DNA from: Lumbricus terrestris
Taxonomy: Eukaryota > Annelida > Clitellata > Crassiclitellata > Lumbricidae
DNA length: 64,000 nt
Direction: 5' to 3'
Assembly: GCA_949752735.1 (NCBI GenBank)
Contig: OX457053.1
Span: 28,433,497-28,497,496 of the forward strand
Part shown: piece after piece, positions 1 to 30,015 of the stretch
Layout of the letters: the number at the start of each line of letters is the position of its first letter
Numbering within the stretch: position 1 is the first letter of the stretch
Position numbers and translations under genes: made by a program
Notes under the pieces: generated by a model
Seen by the model: only the letters and a program-made list of their open reading frames with translations
What the model was told of the DNA's origin: nothing
Database searches by the model: none

Positions 1-58
1 TCATCATCATCATCATCATCATCATCATCGTCATCGCCATCGTCATCGTCATCATCAT
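1..58. repeat. (TCA)n microsatellite
   Basis: TCA/TCG trinucleotide run at the window edge. A similar run at 56281-56355 precedes the same unique sequence (ggttggggctacatgcacgg), so this is the equivalent intronic position in Gene 1 and Gene 3. Confidence 0.95.
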
Positions 59-233
59 CAGATGGTTGGGGCTACATGCACGGTTTTGTACTAAGGTTTA
101 CAAAACTTTTGCAGTTCCCATGACAGCTGTCGATAAAGATTGATTTCTCGTGTTTGGCTGTACGTTTTGTATTTGTAGCAACTATTTTTAGCAGTAGCTC
201 TGGTCTATGAGCTCTGCCTTACGACTTTGCATG

Positions 234-472
234 TGGGGCGCGGTGGTGTATGGTATGTATGGTGCCTGAGAGCAGGAGGGTTCCAGGTTCAAATCCATAT
301 CAAGCCGCCGTGTATACAGGGACCCTGAGCAAGTCCTTCACTCGCAATTGCTCAGCGCTTCAGCGTGAGACTCCGATTCAGTGTTCACGCTGCAGTCGGG
401 AGCGCTTCTGAGTAGGATCTTCAAGGGGCGCTATAGCAAAAATGCGATAAATAAATAAATAAATAAATAAAT
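234..472 (+). mobile_element. tRNA-derived SINE, family 1
   Basis: Starts ggggcgcggtggtgta, has a B-box-like GGTTCAAATCC, a body ending in gggagcgcttctgagtag and ggggcgctata, and an (AAAT)n tail. It lies about 35 bp before a Gene 1 exon. The same SINE is at the equivalent place in Gene 3 (56798-56965), so it predates the duplication. Confidence 0.85.
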
Positions 473-507
473 GTGAAAATTTATCATCGTTCTATGTGTC
501 TTCTCAG

Positions 508-795
508 CTCCACAGCCGCCTAAAAACGTCTCTGCTTTTCCCATCGATACAAACTCCATTCGGATGCAACTGATGTACGGATATGTCGCCAGTGAATCGC
601 AATGCTCATTCTACCAGATTCTCTACTCAAATCGGACGGAGTTCATCGCCTGTGGCTCGCTGTCACCTGTAACCCACAATCTAACCTCACTCCAGTCTGA
701 CTTGCTGTATAACATCAACACATATGCACTGAGCAACCATACTATTGGCGGTGCAGCTACATCGCAAAGTTCGGTCCCATCTGTTGCCTGGACAC
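508..795 (+). CDS. Gene 1 exon: complete FN3 domain
   Basis: Acceptor ttctcag, donor gttagt, 288 nt, phase 1-1. Encodes about 96 residues with N-glycosylation sites and an F-strand-like LYNINTYAL. Equivalent to Gene 3 57007-57294 but with about 31 amino-acid replacements against 11 synonymous codon changes (hand count). Confidence 0.85.
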
Positions 796-3700
796 GTTAG
801 TAGATTTCTACAGTTATTGTCATCATTAGAATTATTATGCACTTTTATCACTGTCATCATTCTGCGTTGTCGTCATCACCATATTGTTACGAGCGGCGCC
901 TCCTATGTTAAGGTCCCTACTAAGTTCAGCTCGATTAAATAACACTCGTGTCTAGTTTACAGGTATAATTCAACATAGAAAGCGAACTGATACAGTTACC
1001 ACACTGTAGTCCAGTGGAAAGTTGTCAACGGCATTGTTCCTTCAGCGACGAACGTACGAACCACATCTTGAAACAGCAACAGGCTGGCGACGAACGAACT
1101 TAACTAAAGACACCAAGGCGAGGTGTAACTAAAGAAAGCTTAACTAAACTTAATCTAACGAGACATCTGACAAGAAGACTGCCATGCAGTCACCCTGCAG
1201 CCGAAAACATCAGAGACTCATCTGTTAGCTTAACTAACCCTGAAGAGAGAGAGACGCCCCCTGAAGTCAGACCTTATATAGAAACAGTCTGTCACCAGGT
1301 GTCACCCTCCAGGCTACCAAAGTCAACTGTCCGTGACTAAAACCCATCCTATGACAAGAACCAGTCGTAGAGAGTCGTGGAACCTCACAATATCCATGCC
1401 TCTGCCTCCTTTTTCTATTACTCCATCTTATCATCGAACCCTGCTATTCTATTGTTAATAATCACGGAAGTCATAGTCGACTCTATCATGCGGTAGAAAT
1501 GGCAATCTTAATACCAAAGGTTGACTTCATTCGTCATTAAAAATGCGCAGAATCAATTTTTTAAGGTAACGACTTTAGATATACTACATGTAAGATATCA
1601 AGACATATGAACAGTGTTGAATAAACAAACAGTTAATGAGTTTGTGTTGCCTTGGAGCCGAAATGATGTCTAATTCTATTACGAAGAAGGCAGGTTCCTA
1701 GGCAACTGTCACCATGGTCACCAGTCATGCGTGTCTGTTGTAGTGGCGCTACCTGTGACTAGCATAACCGGAAACGAGAGTTCACCTTGGTCACTGAATG
1801 TCATCATCGATCATCACCCGTTCCCCGTAAACGTCTGGCAATACTTAATTCTCGTCGCAAACAGCACACACTTGGTGCAAAGAGTACAGATCACCTGTTC
1901 CGATGTGACCAAGACGACATTGACTACAGTAAGTAGGCCTACCGAAATATCTGCAGTTCAGTGCACGAAATGGTCTTTAGTCGAGGCTATGACCTCGCAT
2001 CAGGTTAAATTTTTTCACTTGTCAAAGTTAGTTTCACCAGTGGCGGCGCCAGGATTTCAGTTTTGGGGGCTGAATTCGCGGGTGAAAATTTTCTATTTTC
2101 TCCCGTAAAAATTTCTGACGACCTTTTTTTTAGTCATTTAGTCGAAATCTTTTAAAACAGTCCTTTTTCATATCCGCAAAACTGTCTGGCAAATCTCGGG
2201 TGTGCCTTACGCTTTATTTTATTGGGGGAGGGGGTTAAAGGGGTAATATTTAATTTTTACATGTGAAAAAAATGGATGGCTTTTTTTAGGGGGGCTTAGC
2301 CCCTAGCCCCCCCTAGCGCCGCTACTGAGTTTCACGATGCGAACTCACACTTTCTGTTGTTGGCGAAATATTTTGGTAGTGCTCGCAATGTTGTCTATAG
2401 ATCTTTTTGCCTTTCCTTATGTTGCTATCCCAGTCTATTTTGCGTTAGTGACATTCAGTTTCTTACGAATTAGGCTACACCTTTACAGACTGAATAAGTG
2501 ACTGAAGCACCCATTCAATTTCTCACTCACTCACTCACTCACACACTCACTCACTCATTCTCTCACTCCTCCAGTCATTATATTGTACTTACTAATACTT
2601 TGGCTTCAGGTCAACTGTGTCCTGAACACTCCGCTATTGGTGGTGAACTCCAACGCAACATGTTCCACTGGATTCAACTACCACATAACGAACCTGAGAC
2701 CTAACACGACCTACAACATCTCCGTTCAAGCAGTCAACCCAGGAGGGTGCAGTGAACTAAGTACCATCTCCTTACGAACAGACGAATCAAGTGAATATCA
2801 ACTATTGTGATATTTAACGCAATCCGATGCATTGTATTGTTGTTGTTATACCGTTGTATTGTTTATGTGACGTGGCATGATGCAATGTTATCTGTTTGTA
2901 ATGTTATATATATTCGTTTAATCAAAAATCAGGTTGACAAGCCGCAACACAGTTACAAGGTGAACAGAAAAATAGTTATATATGAAAAATTAAAAATAAA
3001 ATAAAATGTTTGTACATTGTTCAAGAGTTGCATTATTTATTAATTTAAACTAATCTCTTAATTTTATCATTTGCTTTAAGCTTTTGTAAAGTACTCTAGG
3101 TATGAAATTCTTATCATCTTTAGTTGGCAATTCAAAATTATGAGATCTCAGGCGCAGACCGCAGCGACGCTTTACTAGAGGCGGAAACAAGCTACGCAGG
3201 ACATGGAATGGATTGCTGCAGACAGACGCAAGCAGCCTGTCATCAGCTTCGCGAACCATGTCCGAGACGTCTGGCGTATTGTCTGGTAGATAGCCCATTC
3301 GCCTGGTTCTTTGTAGAAATTTGTTAAGCCGTGACTTGTCCTCAGCTTTAGTGAAGCCCCACCAAGCAGGCACAGCATAGAGGAGACGGGATACGGTCGT
3401 TGCTCTTGCGACATCATGCAGCACGGTTGTAGGGAGGCCGTGGGATTTAAGGATTCTGAGGGCGTACAAGGAGCGGGAGCAGGTCCCCAATACTCCAGCA
3501 ATGTGCGTTGTAGTGTCCAGATCATCTCGTACGGTCACTCCCAGAATCTTCATGTTTGAGACACGATCTACTCCGTCAATGGTTGGTGGTGACTCGGCAT
3601 GGCCGCGACGATGAATGAGCATCTCTCGAGATTTGGAAGCATTAAGGCGCAGGTTGTTGCTAATGTTATGTGACATATCATGGTATGCCACTACTTTATA

Positions 3701-3846
3701 GTTGTTATTATTATTACTATTATTATTTTTCTTTATTTTTTGCCCCGAGGTATTATTATTATTGTTATTATTATTTTTATTATTATTATTATTATTATTA
3801 TGTTTATTATTATTATGTTTATTATTATTATGTTTATTATTATTGT

Positions 3847-3890
<44 letters not shown>

Positions 3891-5859
3891 CTACTACTAC
3901 TAGTAGTAGCAGTAGTAGTAGTAGTAGCAGTGGTGGTGGTAGTAGTAGTGATAGTTTTAGTGATAGTGGTATGATTATTTGGGATATTTCATCTAACGCC
4001 TCTTCGAGGTAGGCTCCTCAGAAGCTATGCCATGTACTGTAGTGTTATCTTTGCTTTATGTTTGCTTTATGTTTATGACATGTGATGTTATACTGTGCTA
4101 TGTCATGTTTGGTATGCCATCATTGTGCCATTTTATTTTAGATTATGCCACGCGATGCCAACTATTTTTTAGACGGATCTTGAGTTCGTGTAGAAATTTA
4201 TGCGCAGTAGCCATCTTTGAAGTTGCGGGTTTTTGCCAACGTTCGGTTGCGTGTGTTTTCTCGTCAGCATAATTCGGCCTATAAGGTGAGAGAATTCGAA
4301 TTGTCAAAGTGTATAATTATGTAGCTTTCATGCCTCACTATGTAACTCCTTTTTGCCAGAGGTGTATGTAAAAATCACATGTGTTGAGGTGGAAATGTTT
4401 TGATAGATCCATGATGTTCCTGGCATGGAACCGCAGGCACAGGAAGTGTAATAATATTTATTATCTTCCAATTTGGAAACATGACAGAGCAATGTGCTGA
4501 GTGAGTGAAAACACTACATCGAATGCATTGATGAAATCAATATTTACAAAGAATAGAAGAATATGGCATAAATTAGCCTTTGTGAGCTCATGTGGTAATC
4601 ACTCTTTTGTTTAATTATACTTTTTTAGATGTCTAACAGAAAGTTCAACTTTTCTCCATCGCAATCGCCATTATACTACACTACTACAGTCCGATGTAGA
4701 TAGATGAAAAACTGATGGCCATTGAGCGGCTTTACACATATAGCAGAGTTGGCTTTCTGCTATTGAGAAAGATGTTGACATAGTTAATCTGCGACCAGAG
4801 ATACTGAATGAAGAGGTCACGGGTGAAGGCGGCATTGTTTTCGACTCTTCTATACCTGATGTTACTTCGCCAGTCACCCAATTTTGTGCACAAAAGTTAA
4901 GGCGATGAGAGTCGCATGCAGTCACAGTACCCTGTTACATGTACACATGCTCTTCACTCAGTTGAAATGTACATAATATTGTGAGACAAACTAATACGAT
5001 TTGGATACAAATTGTTGTTCCTCGCATCTGACAACGGGTATCATCTATTCAAAGTGAGAGTGCAGGTCTATGTACTGTTGGCAAATGCCGGAAAGAATTC
5101 AGCACCAAAACCTTTGGATTGAGCATCCAACAACTCTGCCAGGACCAGCGTACGATGCTCAAGCGCTGAACATTGTTTGTTTTAGCGATTTGAGAATTTT
5201 TCGCATTGGCGAACACTATGCTGAGATTCAAAACATTGTTTGTTTTAGCGATTTGAGAATTTTTCTCGTTGACGAATACTATGCTGAAATTCAGAATGTG
5301 CGACCATACATTTACGGTGTGGACGTTTCTCCGTCACGCTCACTAGACACGGTAGCCGACGCGTTAATTATGTCTCTTTACTGAATCCGCCAATGAATAT
5401 TATTCACTACAATTGCAGCAGTCAGTCTATGATCTAGATGCCATTCTGTCTGTGTGTCTTGTGGTCTTGTCTGTCTATCCATGGTCCATGTATCTCTGTC
5501 TGTCTGTCTGTCTATCTGTATGTCTGTGTATCTGACAGTCTATGATATTATTATGTATTATTCAGTCTGTATATTATTTATTGGTCTTGTCTGTCTGTAC
5601 ATGGTCCACGTATCTCTCTGTCTGTCTCTATCTCTGTGCATCTGTCAGTGTTTCTACCTACATGTATGTGTCACTCTGTCTGTCAGTCTACCTGTCTGTC
5701 TATATGTGCCTGCTTGCGTACACTTATATTTGTTTGTAGAAATCAGAGAAAACGTCGTCAAAGGGTTGGATCGCTGCTGTCGTCTTTGTACCAATTGTCT
5801 GCATCGTTGATGTAAATCTCATATTTCTATTCATCAGACGTAGACGAAAGGAACAGAAA
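508..5859 (+). CDS. Gene 1 (3' part): RPTP-like FN3 membrane protein
   Basis: Assembled exons are 508-795, 1744-1928, 2610-2790 and 5740-5859; upstream exons lie outside the window. The product is an FN3 domain, a second FN3 domain split over two exons, then a transmembrane helix with a short basic tail. The first three exons and their introns align with Gene 3 exons at 57007, 58151 and 59404. Five later Gene 3 exons (60273 onward) and the Gene 2 membrane-proximal exons have no counterpart here. Exon 2610-2790 ends in phase 1 and the transmembrane exon starts in phase 1, so a shortened receptor would stay in frame. It may be a functional short paralogue or a decaying copy; I cannot tell. No phosphatase domain is visible before Gene 2 starts. 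Confidence 0.65.
1744..1928 (+). CDS. Gene 1 exon: first half of a split FN3 domain
   Basis: Acceptor gttgtag, donor gtaagt, 185 nt, phase 1 to 0. Encodes a segment including SPWSLNVIIDHHPFP and VQRVQITCSDVT. Paired with 2610-2790. The same exon, same length and same phases, is at 58151-58335. Confidence 0.85.
2038..2327. mobile_element. hAT-like MITE, CAGTGGCGG family
   Basis: Terminal repeats CAGTGGCGGCGCCAGG and CCTAGCGCCGCTACTG, 290 bp, with a perfect 8-bp target duplication AGTTTCAC at 2030-2037 and 2328-2335. Gene 3 has the empty site: a single AGTTTCAC near 58440 in the same intron. Confidence 0.93.
2521..2571. repeat. (CACT)n microsatellite
   Basis: Short CTCA/CACT run. Gene 3 has a much longer run of the same motif in the same intron (58640-59320). 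Confidence 0.9.
2610..2790 (+). CDS. Gene 1 exon: second half of split FN3 domain
   Basis: Acceptor ggcttcag, donor gtgaat, 181 nt, phase 0 to 1. Contains the classic FN3 F-G region NTTYNISVQAVNPGGCSEL. Equivalent to Gene 3 59404-59584. Confidence 0.9.
3050..3691 (-). mobile_element. 5'-truncated LINE, reverse transcriptase C-terminal part
   Basis: Open frame of 213 codons on the minus strand. Motifs are typical of the region after the RT active site in CR1/L2/Jockey-type elements: an ILGVTV segment with DDL, then HI, then LYALR, ATTVSRLLYA, PAWWGF and NPFHVLR. The RT palm and endonuclease are absent. It interrupts a Gene 1 intron whose flanks (2791-2890 and about 4027-4150) align with the Gene 3 intron after 59584, where this LINE is missing. 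The copy is intact enough to be fairly recent. Confidence 0.85.
3700..3975. repeat. (ATT)n / (TAG)n microsatellite
   Basis: Trinucleotide runs at the 5'-truncation end of the LINE. The polar open frames here are artefacts of trinucleotide repetition. Confidence 0.95.
4150..5440. other. Gene 1 intron, unassigned unique sequence
   Basis: No recognisable exon. Homology with Gene 3 fades near 4150. Contains short open frames that match no family I know, including one at 5070-5384 with an in-frame tandem repeat. This is where the sequence equivalent to Gene 3 exons from 60273 onward would be expected. Confidence 0.5.
5169..5294 (+). repeat. 63-bp tandem repeat, in frame
   Basis: Two copies starting at 5169 and 5232. 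In one + frame they give two 21-residue repeats beginning NIVCFSDLRIF and ending HYAEIQ or YYAEIQ. The enclosing open frame spans 5070-5384 with no obvious splice context. Confidence 0.8.
5452..5725. repeat. (TCTG)n-rich intron end
   Basis: Interrupted TCTG tract directly upstream of the transmembrane exon. Gene 2 has the same arrangement at 27475-27790, so the tract predates the duplication. Confidence 0.9.
5740..5859 (+). CDS. Gene 1 transmembrane exon
   Basis: Acceptor tttgtag. Reads SEKTSSKGWIAAVVFVP, continues through a hydrophobic stretch and ends in the stop-transfer FIRRRRKEQ. Equivalent to Gene 2 27799-27913. The hydrophobic stretch is interrupted by an Asp/Asn-containing segment (IVDVNL). 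The donor (gttagt at 5860) is non-ideal and gives a different exit phase from Gene 2; without splicing the frame runs on to a stop near 5944. Confidence 0.75.
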
Positions 5860-5904
5860 GTTAGTCTGTTTAAGCACCACCAAATGAAGGTCCATTATCT
5901 TCGT

Positions 5905-6045
5905 GGTCGTCGTCGTGCTTCATCATCGTCAAAATCATTATCATAATCATCGTCGTCGTCGTCGACATCATCATCATATTTGTGATCGTTGTAATTGTCA
6001 TTATCGGCTGCGTCGTCGTCGTCATCATCATCATCATCATCATCA

Positions 6046-6082
<37 letters not shown>

Positions 6083-6202
6083 TGTAATTGTCATTATCGG
6101 CTGCGTCGTCGTCATCGTTGTCCTATGTGGCTTCACCGACATCACAATCGTAGTTGTGGTCATCAGACACCATCGTTATCACCTGTCTTAAATGGTGTAT
6201 GG

Positions 6203-6254
<52 letters not shown>

Positions 6255-6430
6255 TTGTGACGATGACGTTGACGACGACGTCGACGTTGATGATGTTGAT
6301 GATGATGCTGCTGCTGATGCTGTTGACGATGATGATGATGATGATGATGATGATGACGACGACGACGACGATGATGATGATGTTGACGACGATGAAGCTG
6401 ACGTTGATGACGTTGATGATTATCTCAGGA
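5905..6430. repeat. (ATC/GTC)n then (ATG/GAC)n microsatellites
   Basis: Two trinucleotide tracts of opposite sense: TCA/TCG-rich to 6180, TGA/CGA-rich from 6203. They can pair as an imperfect hairpin. The His-, Asp- and Met-rich open frames here are not genes. Confidence 0.95.
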
Positions 6431-6599
6431 AAAGGAACGACGAGAGTCAAATGCCGGCGATGGAAAATGGTTGACGAAATCATCAGCGATTCCGAATAAC
6501 GTATGCTTGTCAAGAATGATGTTTAAGAACATTTATCAGCCGACATTTATCGCGACATCGGCTCCCAGATCCGACGGGGTACACCTCAATTTTCAGCAA

Positions 6600-6858
6600 T
6601 GTATGTTAAAGTAGGGGAAGTATGAGGAGTAGAGTTACAGAGAATCGGAGGTGGAGGGGTGAGGTGGGAGGGGTTGGGGTGGGGGGGGATAGAGGGTTGG
6701 GAGTGGGGGGCAGGGACGAAGAAATTTTCCCGAAAACCCTAATTTCTCGGGTGGCGTACCGGTGGAGGCAGGAGTGTGGTGGGGTGTGGTGTGGTGGGGT
6801 TGTGGCCGGAGCGGGTCGAATCCTAAATTTCCCATGCAACGCCGGGTACCCCAGCTAG
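6600..6858 (-). mobile_element. Dispersed repeat, ACTAGCTG family (minus)
   Basis: The minus strand starts ACTAGCTGGGGTACCCGGCG and runs into a G-rich (+ strand) low-complexity tract. Related copies begin at 18308 and 26551 with ACTAGCTGTNCCNGGCCACG. I cannot assign the superfamily. Confidence 0.6.
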
Positions 6859-7087
6859 TATGGTAATATATAAGCCGCATTTCACACGAAGAATGTTGTA
6901 AAGACAGGCCTACTAGATATATATTATGTGGCATGTGTCTTTTTAATAGCTTTAAAACCGTCTCTACATGCTAAGGAGATCAAGCCTCACCTGATGAACA
7001 CTTTTCTAACCATCCGTATCGATTAAACTGGATGGTTTCAAAGTCTCGGGTTGTCTACGAATAACCATGCATAGCCATATAGCCACA

Positions 7088-7375
7088 ATGTAATATATAT
7101 GGTGATGGTTCTCTGCCCGAAGGCAGGTTCATTGGCTGTACGCCCCTGGGGATGAGATGAGTGAGGTGGTTTCCCGTTGCCTTCCCCACAGACAATGATG
7201 GGTAAGCAACTTGCCCAAGGTCGCTCGGGAGGAGCTTGCGCCCTACGTCCCACACGTGCTAGCCCGAGATATCTAAATCTCTGAATGTCAACTCCCAGTC
7301 CGGGGCTTGAACCGCAGTCCGTTGCAACCAACAGACGAATGCCGGTCTCGCTTACCGGTGTAGCTAACTGGGCCA
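7088..7375 (-). mobile_element. tRNA-derived SINE, family C
   Basis: The minus strand has an A-box-like TAGCTACACCGG and a B-box-like GGTTCAAGCCC, followed by a body containing GGGCAAGTTGCTTACCC and ending near CTTCGGGCAGAGAACC. It is inserted in the Gene 2 upstream region and absent from the matching Gene 3 block near 36030. Confidence 0.75.
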
Positions 7376-7537
7376 GTATAATATATATATATATAATATA
7401 ATTATATTAAGAACTTATAGTCATGTGCATGAAACGGATAACCATGCATATAGTAAGACAACAGGCAACCTAGTTTTCGACCGAAAAGCGCCGTATTGAT
7501 CAGATTCTGTCAAGATGACGAACAGTTAATATACATA

Positions 7538-8374
7538 CACTGTGTCCGGGTGAAAAGTAGAACACAAAACAAAGTGTCATAACTCGGTAAAAAAACTCTT
7601 AGGATTTGGCGGAAATTGTAAGCACAAGAACAGCGACCATATTTACACGAGATCCTAAAGCCAATTAGAAATATTCGTGAGTGTTTCAAATTCATGAGCG
7701 TTTGATATGCAGCACCGAAAAATGGAACTTTCCAACACGTGGAAGCTGAAAGGAAATAAATTCAGCCATATACATGTATTTTTTGTTCAAAATGTCCTCC
7801 TTGTTAACGGACACACGACCGTAGACGTAGTAGTGTAGTAACTGTCCCTGGAGGCACTCGGATTCATACCCGCAGCTGTGGCCGCCTAGCAGTCGAGACC
7901 TCGATCCGTGTAGGCCTACATGTATATGTATACTGGAGGAAATCGCTTTTCGTTCCCGTAATTTATCACATCGATAACCGTAGACCGCGGGCTCGTCTGA
8001 TTTAAGAGTGGTAGCTGTTTGAGCACGTACCACGTGATCATCGACCGGTCCATCAAACTGCAGCGTCTACGTCTACGGTCTTGTGTTCGTGAATAAAAAG
8101 AGCATTTGAACACCATATATATATATACATATATATATATAGCTGAATTTTACTTCCTTTCGGTTTTGCATGTTGGAAAGTTCCATTTTTCGGTGCTGCA
8201 TCTCAAATGCTCATAAATTTAACAAACTCACGGATATTTCTAATCGGCTTTAGGGGTTGGTAGCAATATGGCTACTGTTGCTGTAGGACTGTTTAAAATT
8301 TCAGACATATCCTAAAAACTTTGACCGAGTTATGACACTATGTTGTGTGTTCTACTTTTCATCAGGACACAGTG
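7538..8374. mobile_element. Mariner-like MITE with long inverted arms
   Basis: Arms of about 230 bp (7538-7775 and 8138-8374) are inverted copies. Termini are CACTGTGTCC and GGACACAGTG, flanked by TA on both sides, as expected for Tc1/mariner. No transposase is visible in the central 360 bp. It lies just upstream of the Gene 2 start; Gene 3 has an unoccupied, nearly contiguous version at 36105-36125. Confidence 0.85.
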
Positions 8375-8375
8375 T

Positions 8376-8451
8376 AGATAGACGCGGATTTTGAGTTGCG
8401 AGCATCTTTCAAGGTCTTCTTGTATTCATGTAGTAATCACAGTCGTCCAAA
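8376..8451 (+). promoter_or_regulatory. Gene 2 conserved 5' flank
   Basis: With 6945-7083 and 7430-7535, this matches Gene 3 35890-36181 (shared gacgyggattttgagttgcg). The blocks probably hold the promoter or 5' UTR; no convincing TATA box or initiator could be fixed by eye. Confidence 0.45.
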
Positions 8452-27913
<19,462 letters not shown>

Positions 27914-27959
27914 GTAAGTGGTTAATATGCACTACTAGATGGATCGCACCCTTCGTTAT

Positions 27960-28018
27960 TGTTGCCATCATCATCACTATTGGTGTCGTCTTGGTCGTCG
28001 TCGTCACCGTCATCATTG

Positions 28019-28065
<47 letters not shown>

Positions 28066-28132
28066 GTTGCCATCATCGTGAGCATCATCATCATCATGAG
28101 CATCATCATCATCGTTTTCATCATCGTCGTCG

Positions 28133-28164
<32 letters not shown>

Positions 28165-28189
28165 GTCATCGTCATCATCATCGTCGTCG

Positions 28190-28272
<83 letters not shown>

Positions 28273-28325
28273 GTCATCGTCATCATCATCGTTGTCATCA
28301 TCATCATCGCTGACATCATCACGAG
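27960..28325. repeat. (ATC/GTC)n microsatellite
   Basis: Trinucleotide run after the transmembrane exon, matching Gene 1 5905-6180 in position. Ile/Val-rich and His-rich open frames are spurious. Confidence 0.96.
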
Positions 28326-28374
28326 CATGGCTTTAGAAATTTGACGATTCATCACTCTTCGGTTTCTCCATTCA

Positions 28375-28615
28375 AAACTAAATTCTCACATCTCTAGAAG
28401 CTCTTACCCCTACTCACCTGATCTTCTACATTTCAACTCTTGATCTAAACGACACCCGCCATAACAGCTATTCTACCACCTGTGAGCCTATGGTAACGGG
28501 ACTACGAACTATTCGGGTTACTTTTTGGACAACCCTTCTGACCTGACAGCGCTCGTCAATAAGCTAGTGCCCTGAGCTCGGCTTTAGAAATTTGATGATT
28601 ACAATTACGAATATA
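28375..28615 (+). mobile_element. GATTACG-tailed retroposon
   Basis: cgacacccgccataacagc, tggacaacccttctgac, gcgctcgtcaataagct, then gatgattacaattacgaat. Confidence 0.7.
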
Positions 28616-28779
28616 AAATTGATCTTTCAAGACTACTACAGCAAAGGTAGCTGTGAACCTAGACGTAAATGTAAATTTCGAATTCCTGCAGCGCTGATGT
28701 AAAGATAAGACACAGTTCAATTCAAGCGTTAAATACGCAGAAAAACGACACGAATCTGACTTGTATACCTAATATTATA

Positions 28780-29185
28780 TATTCCAATCAATCGGAATTT
28801 ATATAGCGCCCCTTCAAGTTGACTACTCAGAGGCGCTCCCGGCCGAGATCAAGCGAAAAAAACAGTCTTCAACAGTGTGTGAAATTGAGAACAGCTTGGG
28901 AGGTGTCGCATAGTCAAGGGAAGCCCGTTCCAGGTTGTTGTACCAACCACAGAGAACGAACGCCTCTGCATTGTTGCAGAGCGAGTGAAAGGAACCATTA
29001 AGTCACCATGCACAGCAGAGCGCAGTGTTCGGCGGCCTATGCAAGTAGAAAGGGGAAGGCAAAGCTCGCACAGATAAGAGGATGCCCAGCCTGATAGGCT
29101 GATAAGCATCGCCACACCAAAGACCTGAATGAGATGCGCTGTCGGAAAGGAAGCCAGTGCAAGACCTCGCGCGTGTACTGGGATA
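28780..29185 (-). mobile_element. 5'-truncated LINE, ORF2 C-terminus
   Basis: The minus strand encodes RSATMQRRSFSVVGTTTWNG and FHTLLKTVFF. 3' end reads gagcgcctctgagtag and gaaggggcgctatata; tail (GATT). Close to 55381-55485. Confidence 0.87.
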
Positions 29186-29503
29186 CGCAGTCGGGCTTAG
29201 ATTATATAGGCAAATGGGACTGTGTCAAGTGCGTTCTACTTGTGTGCAAGTGCTCCATAGTCAGTTATACTGATCTAAATATAATTATTTTACAGTGCTT
29301 CGATCACCATTTTGCCTGTGAGGTTACGAACTTCTTCAGGTAATTGATGACATTGACGATCGTACACATCGCGCCAAAGGATTCAAGAGAGGAACTAATG
29401 ATGTTGGTGATGATGATGATGATGAACGTGTACGTTAACAACCAGCACCTTTGAGTATCAGAACTTACTGACAGCGCTGTTTTCGATGTGTTGCGATCTC
29501 TGT

Positions 29504-29733
29504 TTGTTTTTGTTTGTTTGTATGTGCACTTGTTATAGCGCCCCTTCAAGCTCACTACCCAGAGGCGCTCCCGACTGCAGAGCGGACACTGCATCGGAGT
29601 TTCACACCGAAGCGCTGAGCAATTGCGAGTGAAGGACTTGCCCAAAGTTCCTACGCGGCGGTTTGAGGTGGATTCGAACCTCGAACCTTCTGGCTTCAAG
29701 GCGACGACGCCACCACTACACCACCGCGCTCCA
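29504..29733 (-). mobile_element. SINE family 1, full length
   Basis: The minus strand runs from tggagcgcggtggtgtagtg through ggttcgaatccacctcaa to ggggcgctataacaagtgca and (CAAA)n. Confidence 0.92.
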
Positions 29734-29756
29734 TACTGAATAACTACCGTCATCAC

Positions 29757-30015
29757 TGTTATTGTCACCATAGTCGCCGTCGTCATCATCATCATCACCA
29801 TCATCATCATCATTATCATCGCTATCGTTGGTTTTTGTATTATAATTAGTATTGTTAATATTTGCCGTTATATAAAACGTGAGATTATGACTCTGACAAT
29901 TTGGATTAATGCAGCCGTAGAGTTTTTTTTATCAAGGAGGAAAGATTACAAGGAAATGGAGTAGGAGGATGAGGAGGAGGAGGAGGAGGAAGAAGAGGAG
30001 GAGGAGGTGGAGAAA
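29757..30015. repeat. (ATC)n and purine (GGA)n tracts
   Basis: ATC run at 29780-29825; GGA/GAA run at 29945-30015. Unique sequence between. Confidence 0.85.

Noticed and set aside
4671..4925. 84-residue minus-strand frame and a + strand EILNEEVTGEGG-like stretch as a transposase fragment
   Set aside because: No recognisable transposase motif, and interrupted frames; left as unassigned.
5870..6513. Long His-, Asp-, Met- and Val-rich open frames
   Set aside because: All frames are open on both strands because the DNA is a trinucleotide repeat; no splice or start context.
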